A program made the position numbers and the translations under genes. 64,000 nt of DNA, taken from positions 672,863-736,862 of the forward strand of contig CALUTQ010000001.1 in assembly GCA_944323745.1 (NCBI GenBank), in the 5' to 3' direction. Below the pieces are notes generated by a model. It ran no database searches, was not told the DNA's origin, and was given only the letters and a program-made list of their open reading frames with translations. Shown here piece by piece: positions 55,366 to 63,496 of the stretch. Within the stretch, counting starts at the first letter, position 1. Each line of letters begins with the position of its first letter. The DNA comes from Candidatus Avelusimicrobium pullarium (GTDB lineage Bacteria; Elusimicrobiota; Elusimicrobia; Elusimicrobiales; Elusimicrobiaceae).

Positions 55366-56280
55366 ATGACTGCGCAAGAGAAAAATTTCCACAGCGGTTT
55401 TGCCGTACTGGCCGGTTTGCCCAATGCGGGCAAGTCCACCTTGCTCAATGCGTTGGCGGGGGGACTGCTTTCCCCGGTAACCGATAAGCCGCAAACTACG
55501 CGCCAAAATATTTTGGCTATTATTGAAGGGCCCCATTTTCAAGTGGTGTTTGTGGATACGCCCGGTTTTTTGCATCCGCGTTATAAATTGCAGCAAACAA
55601 TGGCCGCCTGCGTGGACCGTGCCGTGGGAGAAGACGCCGATTTGATTCTTTTGCTGATAGACGCCGCCCAGCCGGACTTGGCCGCCCATCGGGACTTGTT
55701 TGAAAAAATTGCGCAGGCGTTTTGTCCGGTCTATCTGGTGCTTAGCAAAACAGATTTAGTCAAAGACGCTTCTGCGCTGGAGCGGCTGGAAGCGGACGTA
55801 CGTCAACAACTGCCCCGTATCAGCAAGGTGTTTAAAGTATGCGCCCCGCGTGCAGAAGGCGTAGAAGAACTGAAAGAGGCCGTAGCGGCAGCTATGCCGC
55901 AAAGCCCGGCTTATTTCCCGCCCGGGCAATGGACGGACCGGTGGGAACGTTTTTACGCGGCGGAGTTTATACGCGAACAAATTTTTAAGCTTTATCAAAA
56001 AGAAATTCCCTACAGCACGCAGGTGGAAATAGAAAAATTTACCGAAGATCTGGGCAATAAAAACTACATCCGCGCCATCATTCACGTGGAAAGAGAAAGC
56101 CAAAAGCCCATTCTTATCGGCAAAGGCGGCAGCGCCATTGCCAAACTGCGTCAAAATGCCCAAAAACGTATTGCCGAATTTTTGGGCCGTCCTTACCGCT
56201 TGGAACTGCAAGTGGTGGTCAGCCCCAACTGGCGGGATGACCCTAAATTTTTGGAGCGTTTCGGTTATTTGGAAAAATAG
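55366..56280 (+). CDS. era: GTPase Era
   Basis: 304 residues. G1 GLPNAGKST, G2 region KPQTTRQNI, G3 DTPGF and G4 SKTD are present, followed by the C-terminal KH domain with ILIGKGGSAIAKL. Era binds the 3' end of 16S rRNA and helps finish the 30S subunit, next in role to RsmA and RsmI encoded in this window. It is monocistronic between two terminators. The start codon has only a -10 element in front. Confidence 0.96.
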   Translation: MTAQEKNFHSGFAVLAGLPNAGKSTLLNALAGGLLSPVTDKPQTTRQNILAIIEGPHFQVVFVDTPGFLHPRYKLQQTMAACVDRAVGEDADLILLLIDAAQPDLAAHRDLFEKIAQAFCPVYLVLSKTDLVKDASALERLEADVRQQLPRISKVFKVCAPRAEGVEELKEAVAAAMPQSPAYFPPGQWTDRWERFYAAEFIREQIFKLYQKEIPYSTQVEIEKFTEDLGNKNYIRAIIHVERESQKPILIGKGGSAIAKLRQNAQKRIAEFLGRPYRLELQVVVSPNWRDDPKFLERFGYLEK

Positions 56281-56307
56281 AACCCGCCGTAAGGCGGGTT
56301 TTTATTT
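56281..56307 (+). terminator. Terminator after era
   Basis: AACCCGCC and GGCGGGTT around GTAA, then TTTATTTT. The stem begins right after the stop codon. Confidence 0.9.
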
Positions 56308-56534
56308 TCCATACAAGATGCTGTAATGGGTTGACAGAACACGTAAAAAGGGAAGCAGACGCAAAATATTTTTTACGTTCCTTGGCCAGCTGCCCAATAA
56401 AACAAAATACGCATAGATGTTCCCTGCCCGTATAGAAGGAGGACGTATCGGAAGCAAAAAGGGCCGGCGTCCGTTGGCTGCGGCCTGCCGGCAGGGCTGT
56501 TTGGGCGGCGTAAAGGGGCGGCGGCGGATAAATT
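56308..56534. other. Gene-free stretch before smpB, about 225 nt
   Basis: Contains a perfect TTGACA near 56333 without a matching -10, and a hairpin with arms CGTAAAAA and TTTTTACG across about 20 nt, then GC-rich sequence with GCCGGC repeats. A small RNA is possible but I cannot support one. It is not a tmRNA, although it lies before smpB. Confidence 0.4.
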
Positions 56535-56549
56535 TGCTATGATATAGCT
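56535..56549 (+). promoter_or_regulatory. Leaderless extended -10 promoter of smpB
   Basis: TGC-TATGAT, 6 nt (ATAGCT), ATG. No ribosome site. Confidence 0.55.
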
Positions 56550-57020
56550 ATGACGAAAAAAGAAGGCATTTTGGTCGTGTGCAGCAACCGCAAGGCGTAT
56601 CACGATTATTTTATTTTGGAAACGTTTGAAGCGGGCCTTGCCCTGTTGGGACCGGAGGTAAAATCGGTGCGCCAGAAGGAAGTCAGTCTGGAGGGGGCTT
56701 TTGTAAAGGCGGAAAACGGCCAAGCCGAAATTTTGAATATGTACGTTAAGCCGTATAAATTTAACTCGCTTTCCGAGCCGGACCCTACACGCCCGCGCCG
56801 TTTGCTTTTAAATAAACGGGAAATACGCAAACTGCAGGCCGCGGCCGAAATAAAGGGTCAAACGCTGGTGCCGCTGGAAATTTATTTTAAGCGCGGCTGG
56901 GCCAAAGTAAAAGTGGCCTTGGCCAAAGGCAAACATCTTTACGACAAGCGCGAAAGTTTAAAGAAGAAAGATTTAAACCGCGAAATGGAAAAAGGGTTTA
57001 AAAATTCCATTCGTTTCTAA
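56550..57020 (+). CDS. smpB: SsrA (tmRNA)-binding protein
   Basis: 156 residues, standard length. NRKAYHDYFILETFEAGLALLGPEVKSVRQ at the start, then NMYVKPYKFNS, RRLLLNKREI and a basic tail GKHLYDKRESLKKKDLNREM. It brings tmRNA to stalled ribosomes. Together with EF-P and RsfS it makes this window rich in ribosome-care genes. pyrR follows 16 nt later with its own GGAG site. Confidence 0.96.
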   Translation: MTKKEGILVVCSNRKAYHDYFILETFEAGLALLGPEVKSVRQKEVSLEGAFVKAENGQAEILNMYVKPYKFNSLSEPDPTRPRRLLLNKREIRKLQAAAEIKGQTLVPLEIYFKRGWAKVKVALAKGKHLYDKRESLKKKDLNREMEKGFKNSIRF

Positions 57021-57036
57021 ATGCAAGGAGACCTCT

Positions 57037-57585
57037 ATGGAAAAATGCATTGCCTCACAGCAGGACGTGGCCGATTTGCTGGACAGGCTGGCCCGGCAAA
57101 TTGTGCAAAAATATCCGGACAATAAAACCTATTGTCTGGTAGGCATTAAAACGCGCGGGGCCTATATTGCCAAACGCTTGCAGCAACGTATGGAAAAACT
57201 GACCGGCGCCGCCGTGGCTTTGGGGGAGCTGGATATTTCTTTTTATCGCGACGATTTAACCTTAGTGGCGCAGGACCCGCTTTTAAAAAGCACCTCTTTG
57301 GGCACGGATATAGACGGCAAAGTGGTCATTTTGGCAGACGATGTGCTTTATTCCGGCCGGACGGTTTTGTGTGCACTGCGTGCGCTGGCTGAGTTTGGCC
57401 GTGCCCGCAAAGTGGAGTTCCTCACGCTGGTGGACCGCGGCCATCATTGTCTGCCCATATGCGCCGACTATATAGGGATGGACGTAAAAACGGCGGCCGA
57501 CGACATTATCCACGTGCATTTAAAAGAAAAAGACGGCGACGACTGCATTATGCACGATATCGGCGGCCAGCGGCAGCATAAATAA
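57037..57585 (+). CDS. pyrR: PyrR-type phosphoribosyltransferase / pyrimidine regulator
   Basis: 182 residues. VGIKTRGAYIAKRL, ELDISFYRDDL, the PRPP loop VVILADDVLYSGRTVLCAL, and LVDRGHHCLPICADYIGM match PyrR closely. PyrR binds pyr mRNA leaders to attenuate transcription and/or works as a uracil phosphoribosyltransferase. No pyr biosynthesis genes and no PyrR-type antiterminator are seen here. A plain hypoxanthine-type transferase is the less likely alternative. AGGAG lies before the ATG. Confidence 0.9.
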   Translation: MEKCIASQQDVADLLDRLARQIVQKYPDNKTYCLVGIKTRGAYIAKRLQQRMEKLTGAAVALGELDISFYRDDLTLVAQDPLLKSTSLGTDIDGKVVILADDVLYSGRTVLCALRALAEFGRARKVEFLTLVDRGHHCLPICADYIGMDVKTAADDIIHVHLKEKDGDDCIMHDIGGQRQHK

Positions 57586-57688
57586 ACCGTTTTTTCGGCC
57601 GCGTACGGAGGAAAAAGAAAAGTAAATTTTCTTTTATCCAACGGAGAATATGGCTTTTTCTTGCAAAAAGAAACGCAATATTCTAAAA

Positions 57689-57694
57689 TATACT
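57689..57694 (+). promoter_or_regulatory. -10 element of tRNA-Leu
   Basis: TATACT, 7 nt before the mature tRNA 5' end, so the transcript would start at or next to the tRNA itself. No clear -35. Confidence 0.5.
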
Positions 57695-57701
57695 CTGTGA
57701 T

Positions 57702-57784
57702 GGGCGGGTGGCGGAATGGCAGACGCGCACGGCTCAGGACCGTGTGGACGAAAGTCCTTAAGGGTTCAACTCCCTTTCCGCCCA
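57702..57784 (+). tRNA. tRNA-Leu (anticodon CAG)
   Basis: 83 nt class II tRNA with a variable arm (GGACGAAAGTCC). Acceptor GGGCGGG pairs with TCCGCCC, discriminator A as required for leucine. The anticodon stem CACGG/CCGTG encloses CTCAGGA, giving anticodon CAG (codon CTG). The T-arm has AGGGTTCAACTCCCT. CCA is not encoded. ftsQ begins 22 nt later without a separate promoter, so they may be cotranscribed. Confidence 0.95.
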
Positions 57785-57805
57785 TTTCTTTTTTAGGGCT
57801 CCGGT

Positions 57806-58627
57806 ATGAAAAAGTATGATTACTATCGTCCTTCGGCTTCTTCTTTAGGCCGCAAGAAAAAAGTCCGGAAGCGCTTTTCCTTCTCCTCTCTTAAACCTTT
57901 TCTTTTGTTTTTGTTTTTTGTGGCTTTGTGTTTTGCCGGTTATGTGGGCGCTTCCAAAGCGTATCGGGCTTTTTCGGCTTCGCGCATCGGTAAATGGACG
58001 CCAAAAGCCGTCAGTATTTCCGGCGTGGACGGAGAGCTGGCCAAACAATTGCAAAATGCCGGCAATGCCAAACTGGACAAAACTTTTTCTCTGGCAGACG
58101 CCGCCGCGCTGGAACAGGAACTGGGCCGCAAATATCCCCAGATTCGGCAAATATCCGTAAAAAGAGGGCTTTGGTCCGGCAAGCTTAAAATTACGGCCAA
58201 ACGGCGCGAAGCGGTGGCCAAGTTTGTGCTGCCCGACGGCTCCGTGCGCTTTATTGACGAGGACAGCACCGTCTATACAGACCCCAACCCGGACCCGCTT
58301 GCCCAAGTGCCTTTTGTGGAGCTGGAAGGCAATGTCCCGGCCCAATTGGGCAGCGAGTTTGTAGAACTGGTGCAAAGCACGCTTAAACTAAAAGATCAGC
58401 TGGATTTTGCCTTTCTGCGTTTTAATGCCGACAAAGACACCGTGCGTATGTATTTGCCGGACGACAGCATTATCAATTTCGGCCCTGCCAAAAACTTAAA
58501 AGCCAAAGCTCGCCGCGCCGCCCAAATAGAAGCCTTGTGCACGCAGCGCAGCCTGTCGGTGCCGCACGAGCTGGATTTTGCCTATTTTGACGACGGAAAA
58601 GTTTTTTTAAGACAGACAGGCCATTAA
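57806..58627 (+). CDS. ftsQ: Cell division protein FtsQ
   Basis: 273 residues. A basic cytoplasmic start (GRKKKVRKR), one membrane helix (about 30-50, FLLFLFFVALCFAGYVGA), then a POTRA-like domain (AVSISGVDGELAKQLQNA and ELGRKYPQIRQISVKRGLWSGKLKI) and a beta domain with FIDEDSTVYT, as in FtsQ/DivIB. It lies directly before ftsA and ftsZ, the classic position. It bridges early and late division proteins in the periplasm. Conservation is low, so context carries much of the call. Confidence 0.85.
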   Translation: MKKYDYYRPSASSLGRKKKVRKRFSFSSLKPFLLFLFFVALCFAGYVGASKAYRAFSASRIGKWTPKAVSISGVDGELAKQLQNAGNAKLDKTFSLADAAALEQELGRKYPQIRQISVKRGLWSGKLKITAKRREAVAKFVLPDGSVRFIDEDSTVYTDPNPDPLAQVPFVELEGNVPAQLGSEFVELVQSTLKLKDQLDFAFLRFNADKDTVRMYLPDDSIINFGPAKNLKAKARRAAQIEALCTQRSLSVPHELDFAYFDDGKVFLRQTGH

Positions 58628-58668
58628 TTTTTATAATATACGTAAGAGTTTTTAACAGCAGGTGATTT

Positions 58669-59919
58669 ATGGCAAAAACAAACATCATTGCGGGGCTGGA
58701 CGTCGGCAGCGGAAAACTGACGGCCGTTGCCGCAGCTCACGACTTTGAAACTAATACTTTACAAATTCTGGCCGGCCGCAGCGTGCCTTGCAAAGGGGTG
58801 CGCGGGGGCGTCGTGTCAGACATTCGCGAAACTTCCGCCGCGGTAACACAGCTGCTGGGCGGCATTGAGCGGGAACTTAATAAAGACATCGGCAGCCTTT
58901 TTGTGGGCGTGCGCGGGGCACATTTGGAGTCTTTTTGCAATCACGGCACGTATAACATTTCCCGTCTGGATAAAGAAATTACGCAGGCGGATATGGAACT
59001 GGCCGTGGAAAACGCCAAAGCAATGCCCATCAAAAACGATAATGAAATCGTCAACGTGATCACGCAGGGGTTTTCCATTGACAAATTGCGCGGCATTAAT
59101 AACCCCGAAGGGATGGAAGGCTCTTTGCTGGAAGTGGACGTGCACATTACCACGGGTTCTTCCACGCATTTGAACAACTTGGCCAAGGCCATTCAGCGCC
59201 CGGGTTATAAAATTGACGGCACGTTTTACGGGCTGGTGCCGCTGGGCGAATGTGTGCTGAGTCAGGAAGAAAAAGACATTGGCGCGATGATTATTGATTT
59301 GGGCGGGGAAACGATGTCCGTCGGTATTTATATAGACGGTATGCTCAAGTTTTCGCGCGATATTCCTTACGGCTGCGATTTGATTACCAGCGATTTGTCC
59401 CGCGTGCTGCACACTTCCCGTCATAACGCCAAAGAAATTAAAGAAAAATACGGCGTGGCCTTCCCGACGTTTTTGGATGAAGAAGGCGAAGTGCCCGTTC
59501 CTTCTTTGGACGGCCGCAGTACCCACAATATCAAAAAAAGCTATATTTTGGATATCATTCAGCCGCGCGTGGAGGAATTGTTTGAACAAATTCAGCATTG
59601 CGTGGCTACGTCGGGCTACAAGAACTTCCCCGTGGTGGGCGTATTAACCGGCGGCGGCAGCCAAATGCCGGGGATGACCGATCAGGCCGTAAACATTTTG
59701 GGCCTTAAAGAAGTGCGCCGCGGCGTGGTCCAGCGTGATTTGATTACCAGCGACGACCAATTTTTTGATCCGGTTTACAGCACCGCTATGGCGCTGGCCG
59801 TCTATGCCTCCGACAATTCCGGCTATGACGACTACAGCCGGGACAGTTACGATAAAGGCGGCTCGTTGTTGGGCAAACTGGGCCGTATGCTGAAAGGAAT
59901 GGATTTATTCGGCGGTTGA
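58669..59919 (+). CDS. ftsA: Cell division protein FtsA
   Basis: 416 residues, actin fold: phosphate 1 region IIAGLDVGSGKLTAVAA, the 1C subdomain with GAHLESFCNHGTY, MIIDLGGETMSVGIYIDG (phosphate 2) and VVGVLTGGGSQMPGM (adenosine). The C-terminus LLGKLGRMLKGMDLF is the amphipathic helix that pins FtsZ filaments to the membrane. A GGTGA site precedes the ATG, and a TATAAT-like element lies about 40 nt upstream in the gap after ftsQ. Confidence 0.96.
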   Translation: MAKTNIIAGLDVGSGKLTAVAAAHDFETNTLQILAGRSVPCKGVRGGVVSDIRETSAAVTQLLGGIERELNKDIGSLFVGVRGAHLESFCNHGTYNISRLDKEITQADMELAVENAKAMPIKNDNEIVNVITQGFSIDKLRGINNPEGMEGSLLEVDVHITTGSSTHLNNLAKAIQRPGYKIDGTFYGLVPLGECVLSQEEKDIGAMIIDLGGETMSVGIYIDGMLKFSRDIPYGCDLITSDLSRVLHTSRHNAKEIKEKYGVAFPTFLDEEGEVPVPSLDGRSTHNIKKSYILDIIQPRVEELFEQIQHCVATSGYKNFPVVGVLTGGGSQMPGMTDQAVNILGLKEVRRGVVQRDLITSDDQFFDPVYSTAMALAVYASDNSGYDDYSRDSYDKGGSLLGKLGRMLKGMDLFGG

Positions 59920-59937
59920 TTCCGTCGGGAGAGACGT

Positions 59938-61089
59938 ATGAGCGATTTATTTATGCCGGCCGATTTGTTTGAAACCAAAAAGGCCAAAATTAAAGTAATC
60001 GGTGTGGGCGGCGGCGGCGGGAACGCCATAAACCATATGGTCAGTTCCGGCCTGAAAGACATTGACTTTATTGCCGTCAATACCGACGCGCAGGATTTGC
60101 GCCGCAATAAAGCCCCCTATCTGGTGCAGGTGGGGGAGAAAATTACCAAAGGTTTGGGCGTCGGCGGCGACCCTGAAAAAGGACGCCGCGCGGCGGAAGA
60201 ATCTAAAGAAAAACTCAAACTGATTATCGGCCAGACCGATTTGTTGTTTATTACGGCCGGTATGGGCGGCGGTACGGGCACGGGCGTTGCGCCGTTTTTG
60301 GCCAAACTGGCCAAAGATTTATACGGCGACGACCTTTTGGTCATCGGCGTAGTTACCCGTCCGTTTAATTTTGAAGGCTACGTGCGCGAAAAACAGGCCG
60401 ACGAAGGAATCAAGGAAATGCAAAAATACGTTGATTCTATGATCATCGTGCCTAACGAAAAACTTTTTGCCAATATAGATCCGGAAACATCTTCCAAAGA
60501 CGCTTTCAAAATGGTGGATGAAGTGCTGCTGCAGGCGGTAAAAGGCATTGCCGAAGTCATCACTAAACCCGGCGAAGTAAACATTGATTTTAACGATATA
60601 CGCAAAGTGATGTGCCATTCCCATAAGTCGCTTATCGGCATTGGGGAGGCCAGCGGCCCCGGGCGGCATTTGACGGCGGTGAGGAAGGCTATTTCTTCTC
60701 CTCTGTTGGAAAATGCCGACATTCGCGGTGCCAAAGGGTTTATCGTCCATTTCCTGGCCGATGAAAACCTGACGCTGATGGAACAGGGCGAAGTAATGAA
60801 CCTTATCCGTCAATATGCCAGCAACGATTCTATCGTAATGTTTGGCCATTCGTATGACAGCAGTTTAAACGGCGCGGTAAAAGTGACGGTGATAGCCACC
60901 GGTTTCAGCGCCGAAAAAGCCAATATGTTCAATGCGCGCCGGCCCATTGAAAACAAACAGCCGGAAGCCTATGATTTAAAGAAAAACGTGTTTGCCACAT
61001 TTAATGAACCCAAAGCGCAAACCGAGGAACAAGACAATATGCTTATTCCTGCGTTTTTGCGCCGTAAAAAAGCGGCAAAAACCCGTTAA
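59938..61089 (+). CDS. ftsZ: Cell division GTPase FtsZ
   Basis: 383 residues. GVGGGGGNAINHM, the tubulin signature GMGGGTGTGVAPFLA, the catalytic NIDFNDIRKVM loop and a final conserved peptide with LIPAFLRRKK that would bind FtsA. The linker before this peptide is short (about 50 residues). It forms the Z ring. GGGAG lies before the ATG; 18 nt separate it from ftsA. Confidence 0.97.
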   Translation: MSDLFMPADLFETKKAKIKVIGVGGGGGNAINHMVSSGLKDIDFIAVNTDAQDLRRNKAPYLVQVGEKITKGLGVGGDPEKGRRAAEESKEKLKLIIGQTDLLFITAGMGGGTGTGVAPFLAKLAKDLYGDDLLVIGVVTRPFNFEGYVREKQADEGIKEMQKYVDSMIIVPNEKLFANIDPETSSKDAFKMVDEVLLQAVKGIAEVITKPGEVNIDFNDIRKVMCHSHKSLIGIGEASGPGRHLTAVRKAISSPLLENADIRGAKGFIVHFLADENLTLMEQGEVMNLIRQYASNDSIVMFGHSYDSSLNGAVKVTVIATGFSAEKANMFNARRPIENKQPEAYDLKKNVFATFNEPKAQTEEQDNMLIPAFLRRKKAAKTR

Positions 61090-61098
61090 GGAGGGAGT

Positions 61099-62184
61099 AT
61101 GGCGGTAGGACTGCAAAGTTTGCTCAGAACGGTAGTGGACAACAAAGCCAGCGGTTTGCACATTCGCGGCAATTCCAATGCATATGTTCGTCTCAACGGA
61201 AAAATTAAACCCATTGACGATTCTTTCGTCAGCAACGATGAAGCCAAAAAAATGGCGTATGCGTGTATGGGCGAACGCGAAAGAAAAATTTTTGAGCAAT
61301 ACAGCACGGTGGACTTTTCGTTGGACGCCAAATCTTACGGGCGTTTTCGTTTCAACGTGTTCCGGCAGTCGGGCAAAATTGCAATGTCCATTCGCCACAT
61401 TCCGCTTAAAATTCCCTCTTTTAAAGAACTTTCCCTGCCGGAAGAAGTCATTAAAAAAATTGCCGACAACCGCCGCGGGCTGATTATTGTAACGGGTATG
61501 ACCGGCTCGGGCAAAACCTCTACGCTGGCGGCAATGATGGACTATATTAACCGCACCCGCAACGGCCATATTCTGACCATTGAAGACCCTATTGAATTTG
61601 TCCATACCGAAAACCAGTGCATTATCAGCCAGCTGGAACTGGGGGTGGATACGCCTTCTTATACCGGCGCCTTGCGCGCCGCTATGCGCCAAGATCCGGA
61701 CATTATTATGATTGGCGAATTGCGCGATGCGGAAGTGATGAAAGCCGCCATTTCCGCTGCGGAAACCGGCCAGTTGGTGCTTTCTACGATGCACACGGTT
61801 AACGTGCCGCAGACGTTGGCGCGCTTGACGGAGGCCTTCCCGATAGAACAGCACGCCCAAGTGCGTATGCAACTGTCGGAATTAATTCGCGGCATTATCT
61901 GCCAGCGTTTGCTGCCTACCATCAAACCGGGTATGACGCCCGCGCTGGAAATTATGGTCAGCACGCCGCAAATACGCAAATTGATTTTGGAAAACCGCTC
62001 CAGCGATTTGGTCAAAGCCATTCAAACCGGGGAATATTACGGTATGATTTCCTTTGACCAGTCTTTGGCCAATTTGTACAAGAGCAATAAAGTGGATATG
62101 GAACAGGTGATGGGTGCTGCTTCCAGCCCTGACGCTTTGATGATGGCCATCCGCGGCGTAACGGGCGGGGTGGAAAACGCATGA
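61099..62184 (+). CDS. pilT: PilT/PilU-type pilus retraction ATPase
   Basis: 361 residues. N-terminal PAS-like region (LLRTVVDNKASGLHIRGNSNAYVRLNGKI), Walker A TGMTGSGKTST, Asp box LTIEDPIEFVH, Walker B DIIMIGELRDAEVM, His box STMHTVN and the IRGIICQRLLP block. The usual AIRNLIRE retraction motif is altered (KLILENRSSDLVKAIQTG), so it may be PilU-like or have a modified role. It would power retraction of pili built from pilins such as the one at 2.96 kb. GGAGGGAG precedes the ATG; it overlaps cmk by 4 bp. Placement right after ftsZ is unusual. Confidence 0.92.
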   Translation: MAVGLQSLLRTVVDNKASGLHIRGNSNAYVRLNGKIKPIDDSFVSNDEAKKMAYACMGERERKIFEQYSTVDFSLDAKSYGRFRFNVFRQSGKIAMSIRHIPLKIPSFKELSLPEEVIKKIADNRRGLIIVTGMTGSGKTSTLAAMMDYINRTRNGHILTIEDPIEFVHTENQCIISQLELGVDTPSYTGALRAAMRQDPDIIMIGELRDAEVMKAAISAAETGQLVLSTMHTVNVPQTLARLTEAFPIEQHAQVRMQLSELIRGIICQRLLPTIKPGMTPALEIMVSTPQIRKLILENRSSDLVKAIQTGEYYGMISFDQSLANLYKSNKVDMEQVMGAASSPDALMMAIRGVTGGVENA

Positions 62185-62864
62185 AACGCCCCAACGGACC
62201 TGTAGTGGCCATAGACGGCACGGCCGGAACGGGGAAATCTTCCGTCGGTCGTGCGGCCGCCCAACAACTGGGATACGGTTTTTTGAGCACCGGCGGGCTG
62301 TACCGTGCTTTGGCGTATAAAGTGTTTGCCGGCAAAGTGGACCCGTCTGACGAAGAAGCCGTACTGGCCGTGGCCAAAAGCATTCGTTTTTCTTTTCAGC
62401 GCCAGCCGGACGCTACGCTTAAAATGTTTGTGGACGGACAATATTTGGGCGACAAACTGACCTTGGACGAAGTGGCCCAAACTGCAAGCAAAGTGTCCAC
62501 CCACGCGCGTTCCCGCGCGGTACTGACCGAAAAAATGCGCCAAGCCGGCCAAGACGGCGGCATTATTTTGGAAGGGCGCGACATTGGCACGGTGGTGTTT
62601 CCGGATGCGGAAGTTAAAATTTTTCTGACGGCCGCGCCGGAAGTGCGTGCCGAGCGCCGCGTAAAACAGCTGCAGGAGTTAGGCGTTAAGGCCGATTTTG
62701 ACAAAATTTTGGCCTCTATCAAAGAACGCGACTTGCGCGACAGCACCCGCGCCGCTTCCCCGCTTAAACCGGCGGCGGACGCCGTGCAGATAGATACGTC
62801 CCGTATGAACATACAGCAGGTTATAGACGCCGTCGTGAAGGAAATAAACAAGTATGCTGCTTAA
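62181..62864 (+). CDS. cmk: Cytidylate kinase
   Basis: 227 residues. Walker A DGTAGTGKSSVGRAAAQQLGY, STGGLYRALAY, the GRDIGTVVFPDAEVKIFL block and RAERRVKQLQ with a lid of basic residues. It phosphorylates CMP and dCMP. It overlaps pilT (ATGA) and plsC (11 bp). Cmk before plsC and rpsA is a common arrangement in bacteria. Confidence 0.96.
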   Translation: MKRPNGPVVAIDGTAGTGKSSVGRAAAQQLGYGFLSTGGLYRALAYKVFAGKVDPSDEEAVLAVAKSIRFSFQRQPDATLKMFVDGQYLGDKLTLDEVAQTASKVSTHARSRAVLTEKMRQAGQDGGIILEGRDIGTVVFPDAEVKIFLTAAPEVRAERRVKQLQELGVKADFDKILASIKERDLRDSTRAASPLKPAADAVQIDTSRMNIQQVIDAVVKEINKYAA

Positions 62865-63447
62865 TTTGGTAAAATTTATTGCAAGGGTGTTCTTTAAAAC
62901 GTTTTATGATTTTAAGGCTGAAGGGTTGGAAAACATTCCCAAAACCGGCGCCTTAATTATTGCAGGCAACCATTTGTCCAATGCCGATCCTCCGGCTATC
63001 GGTGCTTTTGCCGGGCTGGTGCGCGATTCGCGCTTTATGGCTAAAAAAGAACTTTTTGCTATACCGGTGCTGGGCTGGTTTTTCCGTCATTGCGGCTATA
63101 TTTCGGTGGACAGAAAAAGAGCCATCGGCGATTTTGGCGCGCTGGAAGAAGCCATCGCCGCGCTGAAGCGCGGGGAAAGCGTCATTATGTTTCCGGAAGG
63201 AACGCGCTCCAAAACCGGCAAGCCGCAAAAACCCAAAAGCGGTATCGGCCTGCTGGTGTATAAGACGGACAGCCCCGTCTTGCCGGTAAAGGTGCAAGGC
63301 ACTTTTGGTTGGCCGTGGGTGCGGCGTATCCGCGTGAAATTCGGCACGCCGTTTACGTTGCAAAAAGACCCTGCTTTGGAACCCAAAGCGCAGTATAAAC
63401 AATTTGCTAATGAAATAATGGAAAAAATAAATTCAATTACTATCTAA
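62854..63447 (+). CDS. plsC: 1-acyl-sn-glycerol-3-phosphate acyltransferase
   Basis: 197 residues. An N-terminal hydrophobic start, then the acyltransferase blocks: NHLSNADPPAIG (NHxxxxD), FMAKKELFAIPVLGWFFRHCGYISVDR, FPEGTRSKTG and PVLPVKVQG. It adds the second acyl chain to make phosphatidic acid at the inner membrane. Its start lies inside the end of cmk. rpsA follows after 49 nt. Confidence 0.95.
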   Translation: MLLNLVKFIARVFFKTFYDFKAEGLENIPKTGALIIAGNHLSNADPPAIGAFAGLVRDSRFMAKKELFAIPVLGWFFRHCGYISVDRKRAIGDFGALEEAIAALKRGESVIMFPEGTRSKTGKPQKPKSGIGLLVYKTDSPVLPVKVQGTFGWPWVRRIRVKFGTPFTLQKDPALEPKAQYKQFANEIMEKINSITI

Positions 63448-63496
63448 ACGGAGGGAACGCGCCAAGCCCGCAAGAGCAAGGCGTAAATAAGGACTT

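Noticed and set aside
56308-56534. tmRNA or SRP RNA before smpB
   Set aside because: No tRNA-Ala-like ends, no tag reading frame, and no conserved SRP GNAR/GGAG core could be found; a lone TTGACA has no -10.
57586-57701. PyrR-type attenuator or terminator after pyrR
   Set aside because: Several A/T hairpins exist, but none has a GC stem with a T run, nor the PyrR-binding loop.
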